64,000 bases of DNA from Bacillota bacterium (GTDB taxonomy: Bacteria; Bacillota; Clostridia; Acetivibrionales; Acetivibrionaceae). Positions 1 through 7,027 of the stretch are shown piece after piece. The position numbers and the translations under genes are program-made. The DNA lies in assembly GCA_023398495.1 (NCBI GenBank), contig JAEWSG010000228.1:1-64000 (forward strand). Reading direction: 5' to 3'. Every line of letters starts with the position of its first letter. The stretch's first letter is position 1. Under the pieces are notes generated by a model, which had not been told where the DNA came from, did not search any database, and saw only the letters and a list, made by a program, of their open reading frames with translations.

Positions 1-45
1 TTCAATAAAATCCAATGATTTTTGTATGGCTTCCCATGCGTGCAT
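1..45 (-). CDS. AraC-type regulator, N-terminal fragment (cut by window edge)
   Basis: Only the first 15 codons are inside the window. They read MHAWEAIQKSLDFIE on the minus strand, starting at an ATG (45-43) preceded by a strong GGAGGTG ribosome site. This opening resembles the N-terminus of AraC-family activators whose first recognition helix begins with a Trp-Glu-(A/S)-Ile-Gln pattern. The match rests on family memory and 15 residues only, so the function is tentative. The gene lies downstream of the DUF3788 and SnoaL-like genes on the same strand. Confidence 0.45.
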   Translation of the reverse strand, partial: MHAWEAIQKSLDFIE

Positions 46-126
46 GATATGCACCTCCTTTATAACAGATAGCATATCACTACTACGGTTTGTTCGCTTG
101 ACTTGCTCTGCTCTTTATTTCCACTA

Positions 127-267
127 CTATGCCAAAAGACATTTCAGCGGAATGGTTTTTCCTAAATCATAAAAATAGACACCGAAACCTCGTCCTTCCG
201 GCAGACGGCGTATCCGTACATAATAGCTTAAAGATTGATGGACTTTGCTGTATTTCTTAATCTTCAT
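127..267 (-). CDS. possible 46-residue ORF of unknown function
   Basis: An open frame with ATG at 267 and TAG at 127 encodes a basic 46-residue peptide (MKIKKYSKVHQSLSYYVRIR...). It starts 11 bases after the DUF3788 stop on the same strand. No clear ribosome binding site precedes it, so it could be a translationally coupled small protein, a fragment of a decayed gene or chance. I recognise no family. Confidence 0.2.
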   Translation of the reverse strand: MKIKKYSKVHQSLSYYVRIRRLPEGRGFGVYFYDLGKTIPLKCLLA

Positions 268-277
268 ACATTCATAT

Positions 278-733
278 CTATTTTATGCTTTTCCTGAAAT
301 CAGCAAACAAGAAAACTGCCTCAAATATTTCGTCCGAACACAAGTCAAAAACAATAGGGAAGTATTTCAGTTTTCCCATTTGTTGTGAATCCGATATCAT
401 TAGCTTAACCTCACTGTCAAGCGGAAGACTCAATACCTCTGCACGGGCTTTTTCGGGAATATAAATAGTCACCTTAAAAAAGCCGTCCCAAATCGATAGC
501 CAAAAAATAGTTGTTTCATTTTGACCGCCTCGAACGCCCCTCCACTTGAAAAGTCCCTTTGCCAACCACGCCTTTCCGTCGTTGTAGTAACGCCAATCTA
601 TTTGAATATCGTGGCTTGCAATTTCGTTGATAAACTTTATATAGGCGTTGTTCGCTTCTCCAAGTGCCTTTGCAATAACGTCACTTGACGGTGCGATATC
701 AGGGTTTCTGAGCATTTGTTCCGTACTTTTCAT
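278..733 (-). CDS. DUF3788 family protein
   Basis: This 151-residue soluble protein has the DUF3788 layout: an N-terminal helical part, then an aromatic core with the pattern WRYYNDGKAWLAKGLFKWRG, followed by a beta-rich segment (TIFWLSIWDGFFKVTIYIPEKA). Related proteins are about 140-150 residues, so it looks full length. The family has no established reaction. It lies between a SnoaL-like gene and a truncated AraC-type regulator on the same strand, a small accessory cluster next to a decayed mobile element. No signal peptide or membrane segment is seen. Confidence 0.6.
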   Translation of the reverse strand: MKSTEQMLRNPDIAPSSDVIAKALGEANNAYIKFINEIASHDIQIDWRYYNDGKAWLAKGLFKWRGVRGGQNETTIFWLSIWDGFFKVTIYIPEKARAEVLSLPLDSEVKLMISDSQQMGKLKYFPIVFDLCSDEIFEAVFLFADFRKSIK

Positions 734-808
734 GCCAATAAACTCCTCAATTCTGTTTTCAGCATAGTATCAGCAGTATCCCATTTTACTGCTAAAATAT
801 AATCATCG

Positions 809-1219
809 TTATGCCGGCTTAATGATTCCTTCTTCAAACAGAGCTTCAAATGTATTTACTGCCCCGCCATGCTCGACAATCTTTCCATCAATCAGCTTAT
901 CAATATCAACACCTGTCATCCGCAGCTTTTTGCCAGTGGGCTTCATGCCCAGCCACTCACCCAGATGAGTACCCTCCATAATAAATTCTGAGATTACTGT
1001 ATCGCCATCAGTGTATTGGCGAATAATTGTCATTTTCAAATCCGGGTAAGTTCTCCGAACTTCAATCATATGTTGTTTCATACCCTCTATACCTACCGGA
1101 ATAATTCTTTCACCTATTCTTACAATACAGTTATCTGAAATGTAATCAGAAAGTTCATCAATCAAGTTGTTTGAAGTGATATATTCATAAAAATGTTTAA
1201 TTATTTTCATATTATCCAT
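809..1219 (-). CDS. SnoaL-like / ester cyclase-type protein
   Basis: A 136-residue protein of the NTF2-like alpha+beta barrel superfamily. The order is typical of SnoaL-type ester cyclases: an N-terminal helix (IIKHFYEYITSNN), a central segment GIEGMKQHMIEVRRTYPDLK, a strand with GDTVISEFIMEGTH, and a C-terminal strand around DIDKLIDGKIVEHGG. Such proteins act as small cyclases, isomerases or ligand-binding folds, and the substrate cannot be told from sequence. The start has a moderate AAAGGAGTAG ribosome site. It is the first gene of a short minus-strand run with the DUF3788 gene. Confidence 0.65.
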   Translation of the reverse strand: MDNMKIIKHFYEYITSNNLIDELSDYISDNCIVRIGERIIPVGIEGMKQHMIEVRRTYPDLKMTIIRQYTDGDTVISEFIMEGTHLGEWLGMKPTGKKLRMTGVDIDKLIDGKIVEHGGAVNTFEALFEEGIIKPA

Positions 1220-1259
1220 GCCAATACTACTCCTTTCATCTGGTGCGCTTTTTTTACAA

Positions 1260-1340
1260 TCACACCTTTTCCAATTCTGATTTTATTAGCTTAAGAATAT
1301 ATTCAGCACTTTCTTCGTCTATCTTATGCAGAAAAGCCAT
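1260..1340 (-). pseudogene. short C-terminal gene fragment
   Basis: A 26-codon open frame (MAFLHKIDEESAEYILKLIKSELEKV) ends at a TGA at 1260. The frame stays open upstream for several codons but has no start signal. It looks like the helical tail of a longer protein, left behind in a region with other broken mobile-element genes. I cannot assign a family. Confidence 0.25.
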
Positions 1341-1534
1341 GCTTCTGCATTTTTTGTATTCCACTTGACTATCAAAAACCACCCTTGTGGACTTGTTTCC
1401 TCGAAGCGAAAAAATGTCATTTTCGTTCAATGGGTTTTACGCCCATATGTGCTAAAAACCTTGATATATAAGGCTTTTTTCCACACTCACTCTTTCACCC
1501 TTGTTATCAATACGCACGTCTCAACATGCCCCGT

Positions 1535-1792
1535 TCACGGAAATATATCTTCTACAAATTTTTCTTTTCTAGAATTCTGTTCCAATTTTATATCAACCCT
1601 TTTATGCCGAATATTATTAACAACTTCTCTTGCATTTCTAACCATTTCAACACGCTTTTCAATATAATTAAATTTGTTTGATAAATCATCCACCTGAAGC
1701 TTATATTCATAAACTAATGAAACAATCTTATCTAAAGAAGTATCAGTTTTAACATTTAACTGTTTCAACCTCTCCAAAGCATATTCATATGA
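1535..1792 (-). CDS. small coiled-coil protein next to mobC
   Basis: About 85 residues if started at the TTG at 1792, which has AGAGGTG just upstream; a longer frame reaches 1840 without a good ribosome site. The product is highly charged and helical, with heptad-like stretches (LDKIVSLVYEYKLQVDDLSNKF, continuing to about residue 60), and has no membrane segment. It follows the MobC-like gene by about 95 bases, where a relaxase gene usually sits, so it may be a mobilization accessory protein or a relaxase tail. No relaxase catalytic motif is visible. Confidence 0.4.
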   Translation of the reverse strand, partial: SYEYALERLKQLNVKTDTSLDKIVSLVYEYKLQVDDLSNKFNYIEKRVEMVRNAREVVNNIRHKRVDIKLEQNSRKEKFVEDIFP

Positions 1793-1887
1793 CAAAATAT
1801 CACCTCTGTTTTCTTTTAGCATACAAAAGCTGTTTGTCAATAGTAAATGGAAACCTTCTAACTAATCTAAGATCAACACACTTACTT

Positions 1888-2337
1888 TTATTCCTGCCAT
1901 TCTTTATAATGCTTGCCTTTTTCATTATTTGAAACAATAACAGATAAATTATTTTCTCTGCAAAGCCTGTCACTTATTTTCATTAGTTCAGATGACGAGT
2001 TGTAAAAATTATTGAACTTTCGATTACAATCTCTTTGCATTAAGTTAATTGACTTTAGCATTACCTTCAAACTTTCAACATCTTCTTTGCTGATGTTTTG
2101 CATTTCATTTAAATGCTTTGTTACCTGATTTATGTTAGTTCCTATTTTATTTATTTCATATGATAAATCTTTTAGAATCTTTAAATCTGTATTAATAATT
2201 ACACCATCAATAGACATTTTTCTTATATAGGCACTTCTATTTTCAATACCGGATTTCTCCATATTTTTCTTCAATAACTCCATTTCATAATCTGAAAAAT
2301 ATAAAGGAACCTGATTTTTTCTTTCCCTATTTGCCAT
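1888..2337 (-). CDS. mobC: MobC-like plasmid mobilization relaxosome protein
   Basis: A 149-residue protein with the MobC pattern: a short basic N-terminus, a ribbon-helix-helix-like segment (VPLYFSDYEMELLKKNMEKS), then RSAYIRKMSIDG and the helix EINKIGTNINQVTKHLNEM that marks relaxosome proteins of the MobC/MbeC kind. These bind oriT and help the relaxase nick DNA. The gene starts next to an inverted-repeat-rich region that would suit an oriT. The partner relaxase is missing, so the gene is probably a relic of an integrative mobilizable element. Confidence 0.75.
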   Translation of the reverse strand: MANRERKNQVPLYFSDYEMELLKKNMEKSGIENRSAYIRKMSIDGVIINTDLKILKDLSYEINKIGTNINQVTKHLNEMQNISKEDVESLKVMLKSINLMQRDCNRKFNNFYNSSSELMKISDRLCRENNLSVIVSNNEKGKHYKEWQE

Positions 2338-2398
2338 CTGATATGCCCCCTATTCAGTGCTACTTTGTATTTCATAATGATTAATTATTTTATTCTTT

Positions 2399-2490
2399 TG
2401 GGGATTGGGGGAACCCCAAAAATAAAAAATTTATAAAAATAGCATTGGGCTATTTTTGAATTTTTGAGGAAGTGTATATACACTTCCATT
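2399..2490 (-). other. candidate oriT region (clustered inverted repeats upstream of mobC)
   Basis: Immediately 5' of mobC are a G/C-rich repeat (GGGGATTGGGGGAACCCC, about 2399-2416), a perfect 9-bp hairpin AAAAATAGC/GCTATTTTT (2435-2443/2449-2457), and a perfect 20-bp palindrome (2468-2487, core GTGTATATACAC). Such a hairpin cluster beside a mobC gene is the usual setting of a transfer origin. No nic site of a known class could be identified with confidence. Confidence 0.4.
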
Positions 2491-2654
2491 GCTTGCTAAT
2501 CTTAAATCTTTCTATAATTATACTACTTTAATTTGGCAAAATACAACACATAATGAGTTCAATTACCTATTCTTTTTTAAAGTTCTTCAGAAAAAATAAA
2601 TAATTATTGAAAGCTAAATTACAAAAATAGTTTAAAGTTCTTTAAAAACTAAAT

Positions 2655-2997
2655 AGCGAAGTGCTTTGGATACGTTGATCCAACAAAAGGGAACACGCCA
2701 TGACCTCATATGAGCGAGCGGTGCTATAATAAAATGTAAAGTCACCTCAAGTTTGATAAGATACTTCTCACTGGGTTAGGCATGGCACAAGTTGCGGAGC
2801 TGATTCAGATTTCTACGAGCCGGCATGAGAAACCGGAGGAATAAATCCCTATGAGCAATTACAAATTGCTGTCCAAAGCATTCCTAGGTGTGGGACATGA
2901 AAAGAGCATATCTGACGCGGCGGCCGAATGAACGCAGAACTAATCTTAAATCTGAAATTTCACTGTATGCCCGGTTGGGGAACCGGTCATACAGTTA
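2655..2997 (+). ncRNA. large structured RNA; candidate HEARO/omega RNA without its IscB gene (alternative: group II intron 5' remnant)
   Basis: This stretch has no long ORF but is dense in complementary segments: 2666-2671/2678-2683, the palindrome CTCATATGAG (2705-2714), CCGG 2820-2823/2833-2836, AGCAATT 2854-2860/2864-2870, TGTCC 2870-2874/2893-2897, and a long closing hairpin 2962-2976/2981-2995 with GGGG loop. A 9-nt segment at 2662-2670 is also complementary to 2872-2880. Wording such as GGTGCTATAA, TTGCGGAGCTGAT, TTTCTACGAGCC and GAACGCAGAAC fits my recollection of HEARO RNAs, the IscB-associated guide RNAs encoded just upstream of iscB. No IscB ORF follows. Family assignment is from memory and not verified. 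Confidence 0.5.
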
Positions 2998-3031
2998 TAT
3001 ATAAAATACTATTGAAAGTGAGGTACCTTCA

Positions 3032-3211
3032 ATGGAAAAACTAGTTTACACAGTTAATGAAACTGCACAAATTTTAAATATCGGAATGAACAAAGCATAT
3101 GAACTTGTCAACCAAGAACAAAAGGAAAATATGGCCAAAATGCTTAATGAATGCATTCCGTTAGAAGATTTTTCAGGCGTTAGAAGTTCGTTAGAAAATG
3201 AGGAAAAATAA
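3032..3211 (+). pseudogene. truncated excisionase-like HTH protein
   Basis: A 59-codon frame begins MEKLVYTVNETAQILNIG, the N-terminal winged-helix pattern of excisionase/HTH_17 proteins that accompany integrases. After residue 27 the usual recognition-wing segment is absent and unrelated sequence follows (KENMAKMLNECIPLEDF). An internal deletion or fusion is the simplest reading. It lies between the structured RNA and the 3' end of tRNA-Leu, where the xis/int end of an integrated element would be expected. No integrase gene remains. Confidence 0.5.
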
Positions 3212-3247
3212 AAAGGTTTGAAAGACTTTAAAATCTTTCAAACCTTT
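3212..3247 (-). terminator. rho-independent terminator of tRNA-Leu
   Basis: A perfect 14-bp stem (3212-3225/3234-3247) with an 8-nt loop is followed, on the minus strand, by a T-rich tract (complement of 3201-3211). It begins at the CCA end of tRNA-Leu, so the tRNA 3' end and terminator overlap. Confidence 0.8.
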
Positions 3248-3333
3248 GGTGCCGAAGGTCGGACTCGAACCGACACGATATCACTACCGCTGGATTTTGA
3301 GTCCAGTGCGTCTGCCAGTTTCACCACTTCGGC
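3247..3333 (-). tRNA. tRNA-Leu (CAA)
   Basis: An 87-nt class II tRNA with encoded CCA. The acceptor arms GCCGAAG/CTTCGGC pair, the anticodon stem-loop is CTGGA-CTCAAAA-TCCAG giving anticodon CAA (reads UUG), a variable arm is present as expected for Leu, and the T-arm carries GGTTCGAGTCC. Its 3' end faces the decayed mobile element. Confidence 0.95.
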
Positions 3334-3430
3334 GTATCGCTTGATTATAATAACACATACCTAAAAACAAATCAATACTTTTTTTCAAAAAATTCTTGGT
3401 AAATTTTTTCTCAAAAATCAAAAATTTGTG

Positions 3431-3459
3431 TTGACAATAATAAATTAAGCTCTTATAAT
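3431..3459 (+). promoter_or_regulatory. sigma-A promoter of tRNA-Lys
   Basis: TTGACA at 3431-3436 and TATAAT at 3454-3459 match the consensus exactly, with a 17-bp spacer. The predicted start lies about 17 bases before the mature tRNA. Confidence 0.85.
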
Positions 3460-3482
3460 AAATAAGTGTTAGAAAAATGTAT

Positions 3483-3558
3483 GCGCTATTAGCTCAGTTG
3501 GTAGAGCAACTGACTCTTAATCAGTGGGCCCTGGGTTCGAATCCCCGATGGCGCACCA
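3483..3558 (+). tRNA. tRNA-Lys (CTT)
   Basis: A 76-nt tRNA with encoded CCA. The acceptor stem GCGCTAT pairs with ATGGCGC, the anticodon stem-loop ACTGA-CTCTTAA-TCAGT gives anticodon CTT (reads AAG), and the T-loop is GGGTTCGAATCCC. It has its own consensus promoter and a terminator hairpin just downstream. Confidence 0.95.
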
Positions 3559-3562
3559 ACTT

Positions 3563-3601
3563 AAATCCAATGAGATCTTTAGATTTCATTGGATTTTTAT
3601 T
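3563..3601 (+). terminator. terminator of tRNA-Lys
   Basis: Stem AAATCCAATGA/TCATTGGATTT (3563-3573/3586-3596), extended by an inner ATCT/AGAT pairing, followed by a T-rich run. It abuts the stop codon of the convergent histidine kinase gene. Confidence 0.8.
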
Positions 3602-5438
3602 ATTTCGCCTTAATTTTTACATAAAAGCTTGTTCCTATTCCCTCTTTTGATTCAAACCACATATCGCCGCCTAACATCCCTCGCACTTTTGAATAGGATA
3701 AATACAACCCTATTCCACTGCCCTCTTTCCCTTTTGTCGTAGTCATTTCTTTGAATAATTTTTCTCTTACTGACTTGGAAATTCCTTTAGCGTAATCTTT
3801 AACCTTGAATACAATATAATTATCATTTTTGGTTATTTCCACTTCGATCCTGCGTTTTGAAACATCATAATTTCCCTCATCTGAAATTTTGTCATATGCC
3901 TGAACAGAGTTTTGTATCAGATTATTTATAACCTGTACTAAAGTCCCAGTATCTCCATGTACTATGTAATCCTTTTCGACTTTATTATCAATAATAAGGT
4001 TGCAGAAATTTGACTTAACTTCATATTTCATAAGGAATTCAATACTTTGTATTGCCTCTTCCAGTGTAAAACTTACTTTGTTATTGCTGTCCCGGTTAAT
4101 CACTTGATTTTTTATAGCAGTCAAAGCATTATTTATATAAGAAAGATACCCCTTAACATCATCAATATTTTCCAACATTTCATTTGCAATTTCACAGTGA
4201 TCATCCTCGTTAACAATTGGATTTCCAATAGAATCACGGTACTCTTTTGAAAGCTCTTCAAGTGCAGTCATACTACCGGAAATCGACATAATCGGAGTTT
4301 TCAGATTATGGGATATTCCTCCGATAAGAGCACCTAAAGACGAGAGTCTTTCTTTTTCTGTAATCTGCTGCTGCTGTTCTCTGATAATTCTTAGATTTTC
4401 TTTATGTCCGGTAATATTTGTCAACATAATTATTGTACCCAAGCGTTTTCCATTATGAATAATCGGCGTAATCTCAATTGAAAAGAATTCATCAAAATTT
4501 CCTTTGCTGATGAAATGGTGTTCAAAGGTCAATGATTTTCCCGTTTCATGTACTTGTTGAATATAACCTCTAAATTTAGAGACGTCTATTTCTTTTGATC
4601 CCTCAAGCAATCTTAAAATATTGTCTTTTCTTTTGAAACTAAATACCCCTTTAAAGGTATCTAGCATTGCTTTATTGAAATCAACTATACAAAAATCCAT
4701 GTCTATAACTGCAAAACCATTTGAAATCCTATCAATAACAATCTCCAGAGCTATCGGCAAAACCCCTAAGAAATCATACTTAAATATTGCTATAAAAAAG
4801 CACACAATGGCAAAGGCGAATGATATTGGTGTAACCAATTGATTCATAGTAAGAATTTTAAGAGTAAACAAAACCGTAAGTATAATAGGTACACTAATTC
4901 CAACAAGAATTAGTATTGATTGTTTTGAAAAAAAACCTGTGCTTTTGATTGTAACTTTTAATAAATAATATATTCCAATTGTAATACACGCATATGAGTA
5001 GACTGAATGAATTACAAAATACTTTCCAAAAACTGCCTCACTACTTATGTAAGAATACTTTATATAGAACAGCTGATGGTATTCATTGGTCAGCAACACT
5101 ATTAGCGACAGCATCGGAATAAAAAACAAAAACAAATATTTATAAGTAAATACTATTTTTGTAATGGCAAAAATTTTTCCCATGAGCAACACCATAACAG
5201 GAACAAAACAAGTACCAGTAAAAAGAAGCCATACAAAAACCATGGTTCTATATCCTTTATCATAAAACCATTTATCCAGACCTGCTCCAACATTCCATAT
5301 GGTAAGAAGTGATATCACTGAAATAAAAATAAAGTGCATCTGAGACTTATTGTTAAATCTTGCCAAAACAATCAACAAAACCATCATCAATACTAATGTA
5401 GCAATAAGAATACTGTATTGCAAAATATCAGCAGTCAA
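3600..5438 (-). CDS. orphan sensor histidine kinase with 7TM input domain and PAS
   Basis: About 612 residues. The first ~220 hold seven or so hydrophobic helices, resembling the 7TM histidine-kinase N-terminal domain, followed by a PAS-like domain (about 235-350, with NGFAVIDMDFCIVDFN), a dimerization helix with the phospho-acceptor in GGISHNLKTP (His about 377), and an HATPase domain with N-box NNLIQNSVQAY and G-box GSGIGLYLS. It would sit in the membrane and phosphorylate an unlinked response regulator; none is adjacent. A TTG start at 5438 is preferred because AGGTGA precedes it; a GTG at 5447 lacks a ribosome site. The ligand is unknown. Confidence 0.85.
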   Translation of the reverse strand: MTADILQYSILIATLVLMMVLLIVLARFNNKSQMHFIFISVISLLTIWNVGAGLDKWFYDKGYRTMVFVWLLFTGTCFVPVMVLLMGKIFAITKIVFTYKYLFLFFIPMLSLIVLLTNEYHQLFYIKYSYISSEAVFGKYFVIHSVYSYACITIGIYYLLKVTIKSTGFFSKQSILILVGISVPIILTVLFTLKILTMNQLVTPISFAFAIVCFFIAIFKYDFLGVLPIALEIVIDRISNGFAVIDMDFCIVDFNKAMLDTFKGVFSFKRKDNILRLLEGSKEIDVSKFRGYIQQVHETGKSLTFEHHFISKGNFDEFFSIEITPIIHNGKRLGTIIMLTNITGHKENLRIIREQQQQITEKERLSSLGALIGGISHNLKTPIMSISGSMTALEELSKEYRDSIGNPIVNEDDHCEIANEMLENIDDVKGYLSYINNALTAIKNQVINRDSNNKVSFTLEEAIQSIEFLMKYEVKSNFCNLIIDNKVEKDYIVHGDTGTLVQVINNLIQNSVQAYDKISDEGNYDVSKRRIEVEITKNDNYIVFKVKDYAKGISKSVREKLFKEMTTTKGKEGSGIGLYLSYSKVRGMLGGDMWFESKEGIGTSFYVKIKAK

Positions 5439-5659
5439 CTTTGTCACCTAATTTCTATAAAGGTGTATTTTTTTCTTCGCATTTATTACATGCACCGTTT
5501 CTAAAATATCGTTTCTACTTTGGTTTCGCTTTAAATATCGGATGATTGCTTATATCCTCTTAGCTCTTATTTATATTTTCTTTTTATCAACGTAAATTTT
5601 CCATACATTTCCACGAATTTAATTTTTAATTCGGATCATAATAATAGCGTAGGGTTCAT

Positions 5660-6105
5660 GATGATCGAGCCAAGATTATTATAAGGTCAGTGTTGGCTTT
5701 ATAATAGTCGGCCAAAGGTTAATATCAGGTTTCGCACGTTAGTTTGCGCTAAGGCTTGGTATTAGCCGAAGGGAAGAGTTTTATATGTTCTGTAAGGCTA
5801 TATTGTAGTAACACATGTTATTGCAGTATGGTCGAAAGGAATATATAATATTCGAGCTAAGATTGTCAGGGGTTTCGCAGGCATTATGCCTACTTGCATT
5901 AGCCTACCGATTGGTGTGGTAGTCCCTGTGAAGTAGTTTTAATGCTAGAGATTTGTTGCAGTCGAAAGATTGCATCAGGTTTCTAAGAGATTCCTGATAG
6001 TCGAGCAAAGGTTGATATAGGTCTTGTAAAGCTTTATAGCAGTCGAAAGATTGTTATAAGGTTGTCAGAGATTTGTATCAGCTGGAGTTAAGATCATTAT
6101 GGGCT
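5660..6105. repeat. degenerate tandem array of ~42-nt hairpin-forming units
   Basis: This gene-free stretch repeats a segment close to AGTCGAGCAAAGATTGATAT followed by AGG and the second arm of an imperfect hairpin. Copies begin near 5663, 5705, 5979, 5998, 6040 and 6081, about 40 nt apart where best preserved. Examples of arms are TTATAAGG...TTTATAA (5689-5704), ATCAGG...CCTGAT (5973-5998) and TATAGG...TTTATA (6015-6038). The middle part (5760-5960) is more diverged. Spacing and sequence are too irregular for CRISPR. I do not recognise a known RNA family, and no ORF of note crosses it. Confidence 0.5.
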
Positions 6106-6111
6106 CTACAT

Positions 6112-6843
6112 TTATATTTTTTTCAAAGCTTTTAAAGCTACATCCGGCACATTGGTAATGATTCCGTCGACACCCAGAATAGCCAACTTTTTAATTGAAG
6201 CTGGATTGTCAACTGTATAAGCGTTTATCTTTAAATTGTTTTTATATGCAGACCTCACCAGATCTTCCGACACATTTTGATACCAAGGGTGGATTGCATT
6301 TACTTTTATCAATCTGGCATAGGTTATTGAATTTCTTGAAGATGAAGCGTATAAAATACCTGTCTTAATATCTTTATTTATCATTTTCATTTTTAACATA
6401 CAGTAGGTGTTAAACGATGAAACAATAGTATTATCCTGCATACCAAATTTTGCTATCATTTCTGCAACTTTCTTCTCAATTGGAGTAAATTGCAGCCATT
6501 CTCTTTTAATCTCAACATTGATCAAGCCTTTCCAATCCTTTAAGTAGATAAAAACTTCTTCTAATGTGCAAATAGGCTCATTTTTGAATTCATCAGAAAA
6601 CCAGCTTCCAAAGTCCAATGACTTAAGCTGGTTCAGGGTTAAACGCTTTACCCTGCCATTTCCGTTACTCGTTCTGTTAACACGTGTGTCATGGATAACA
6701 ACTACATGACCGTCCCTTGAAAGCTGTACATCAAGCTCAATGCCATCAGCACCCATTTGAACGGCTTTTTTGAAGGCACTCAAGGTGTTTTCCGGTGCAT
6801 ATGCAGATGCTCCTCTGTGAGCAATAATTAATGGCTTATTCAT
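6112..6843 (-). CDS. glpQ: glycerophosphodiester phosphodiesterase
   Basis: A cytosolic GDPD-family TIM-barrel enzyme of about 243 residues, hydrolysing glycerophosphodiesters to glycerol-3-phosphate and an alcohol. Visible motifs are the N-terminal HRGASAYAPENTLSAF, the acidic GIELDVQLSRDGHVVVIHD with the catalytic Glu/Asp and second His, and the closing NAYTVDNP...GVDGIITNVPD. No signal peptide is present, so it acts inside the cell, likely in phospholipid head-group recycling. The ATG at 6843 has a GGGGT ribosome site; a longer frame to 6861 adds six residues. It is monocistronic, downstream of a repeat-bearing gap. Confidence 0.9.
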   Translation of the reverse strand: MNKPLIIAHRGASAYAPENTLSAFKKAVQMGADGIELDVQLSRDGHVVVIHDTRVNRTSNGNGRVKRLTLNQLKSLDFGSWFSDEFKNEPICTLEEVFIYLKDWKGLINVEIKREWLQFTPIEKKVAEMIAKFGMQDNTIVSSFNTYCMLKMKMINKDIKTGILYASSSRNSITYARLIKVNAIHPWYQNVSEDLVRSAYKNNLKINAYTVDNPASIKKLAILGVDGIITNVPDVALKALKKI

Positions 6844-6929
6844 TATTTTTACCCCACACACTTTTAAGTGATTTTTCTCAATCTGTTAATATACTAACAT
6901 AGTATTCATACAATTCAAATAAGTTGCTA

Positions 6930-6968
6930 AGGGATAACGAAAAAACAACATCCCATTCTCATATTCTG
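6930..6968 (+). repeat. dispersed intergenic repeat, copy 1
   Basis: About 39 nt beginning AGGGATAACGAAAAAACAAC recur in inverted orientation at 23712-23750 with roughly six differences. In this copy GGATAACGAAAAA (6932-6944) also pairs with TTTTTCGTTATCC (6987-6999), giving a hairpin of about 68 nt. Confidence 0.55.
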
Positions 6969-7027
6969 AAAACATTATCCAATCAATTTTTCGTTATCCA
7001 AAGTAGGAACTTATATTTTATTCGTTC

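Noticed and set aside
1326..1667. 113-residue plus-strand ORF
   Set aside because: It overlaps minus-strand remnants, has no ribosome site and its sequence looks non-protein-like.
5660..6105. CRISPR array
   Set aside because: Units are too diverged, spacing varies and the supposed spacers pair with the repeats; no cas genes are present.
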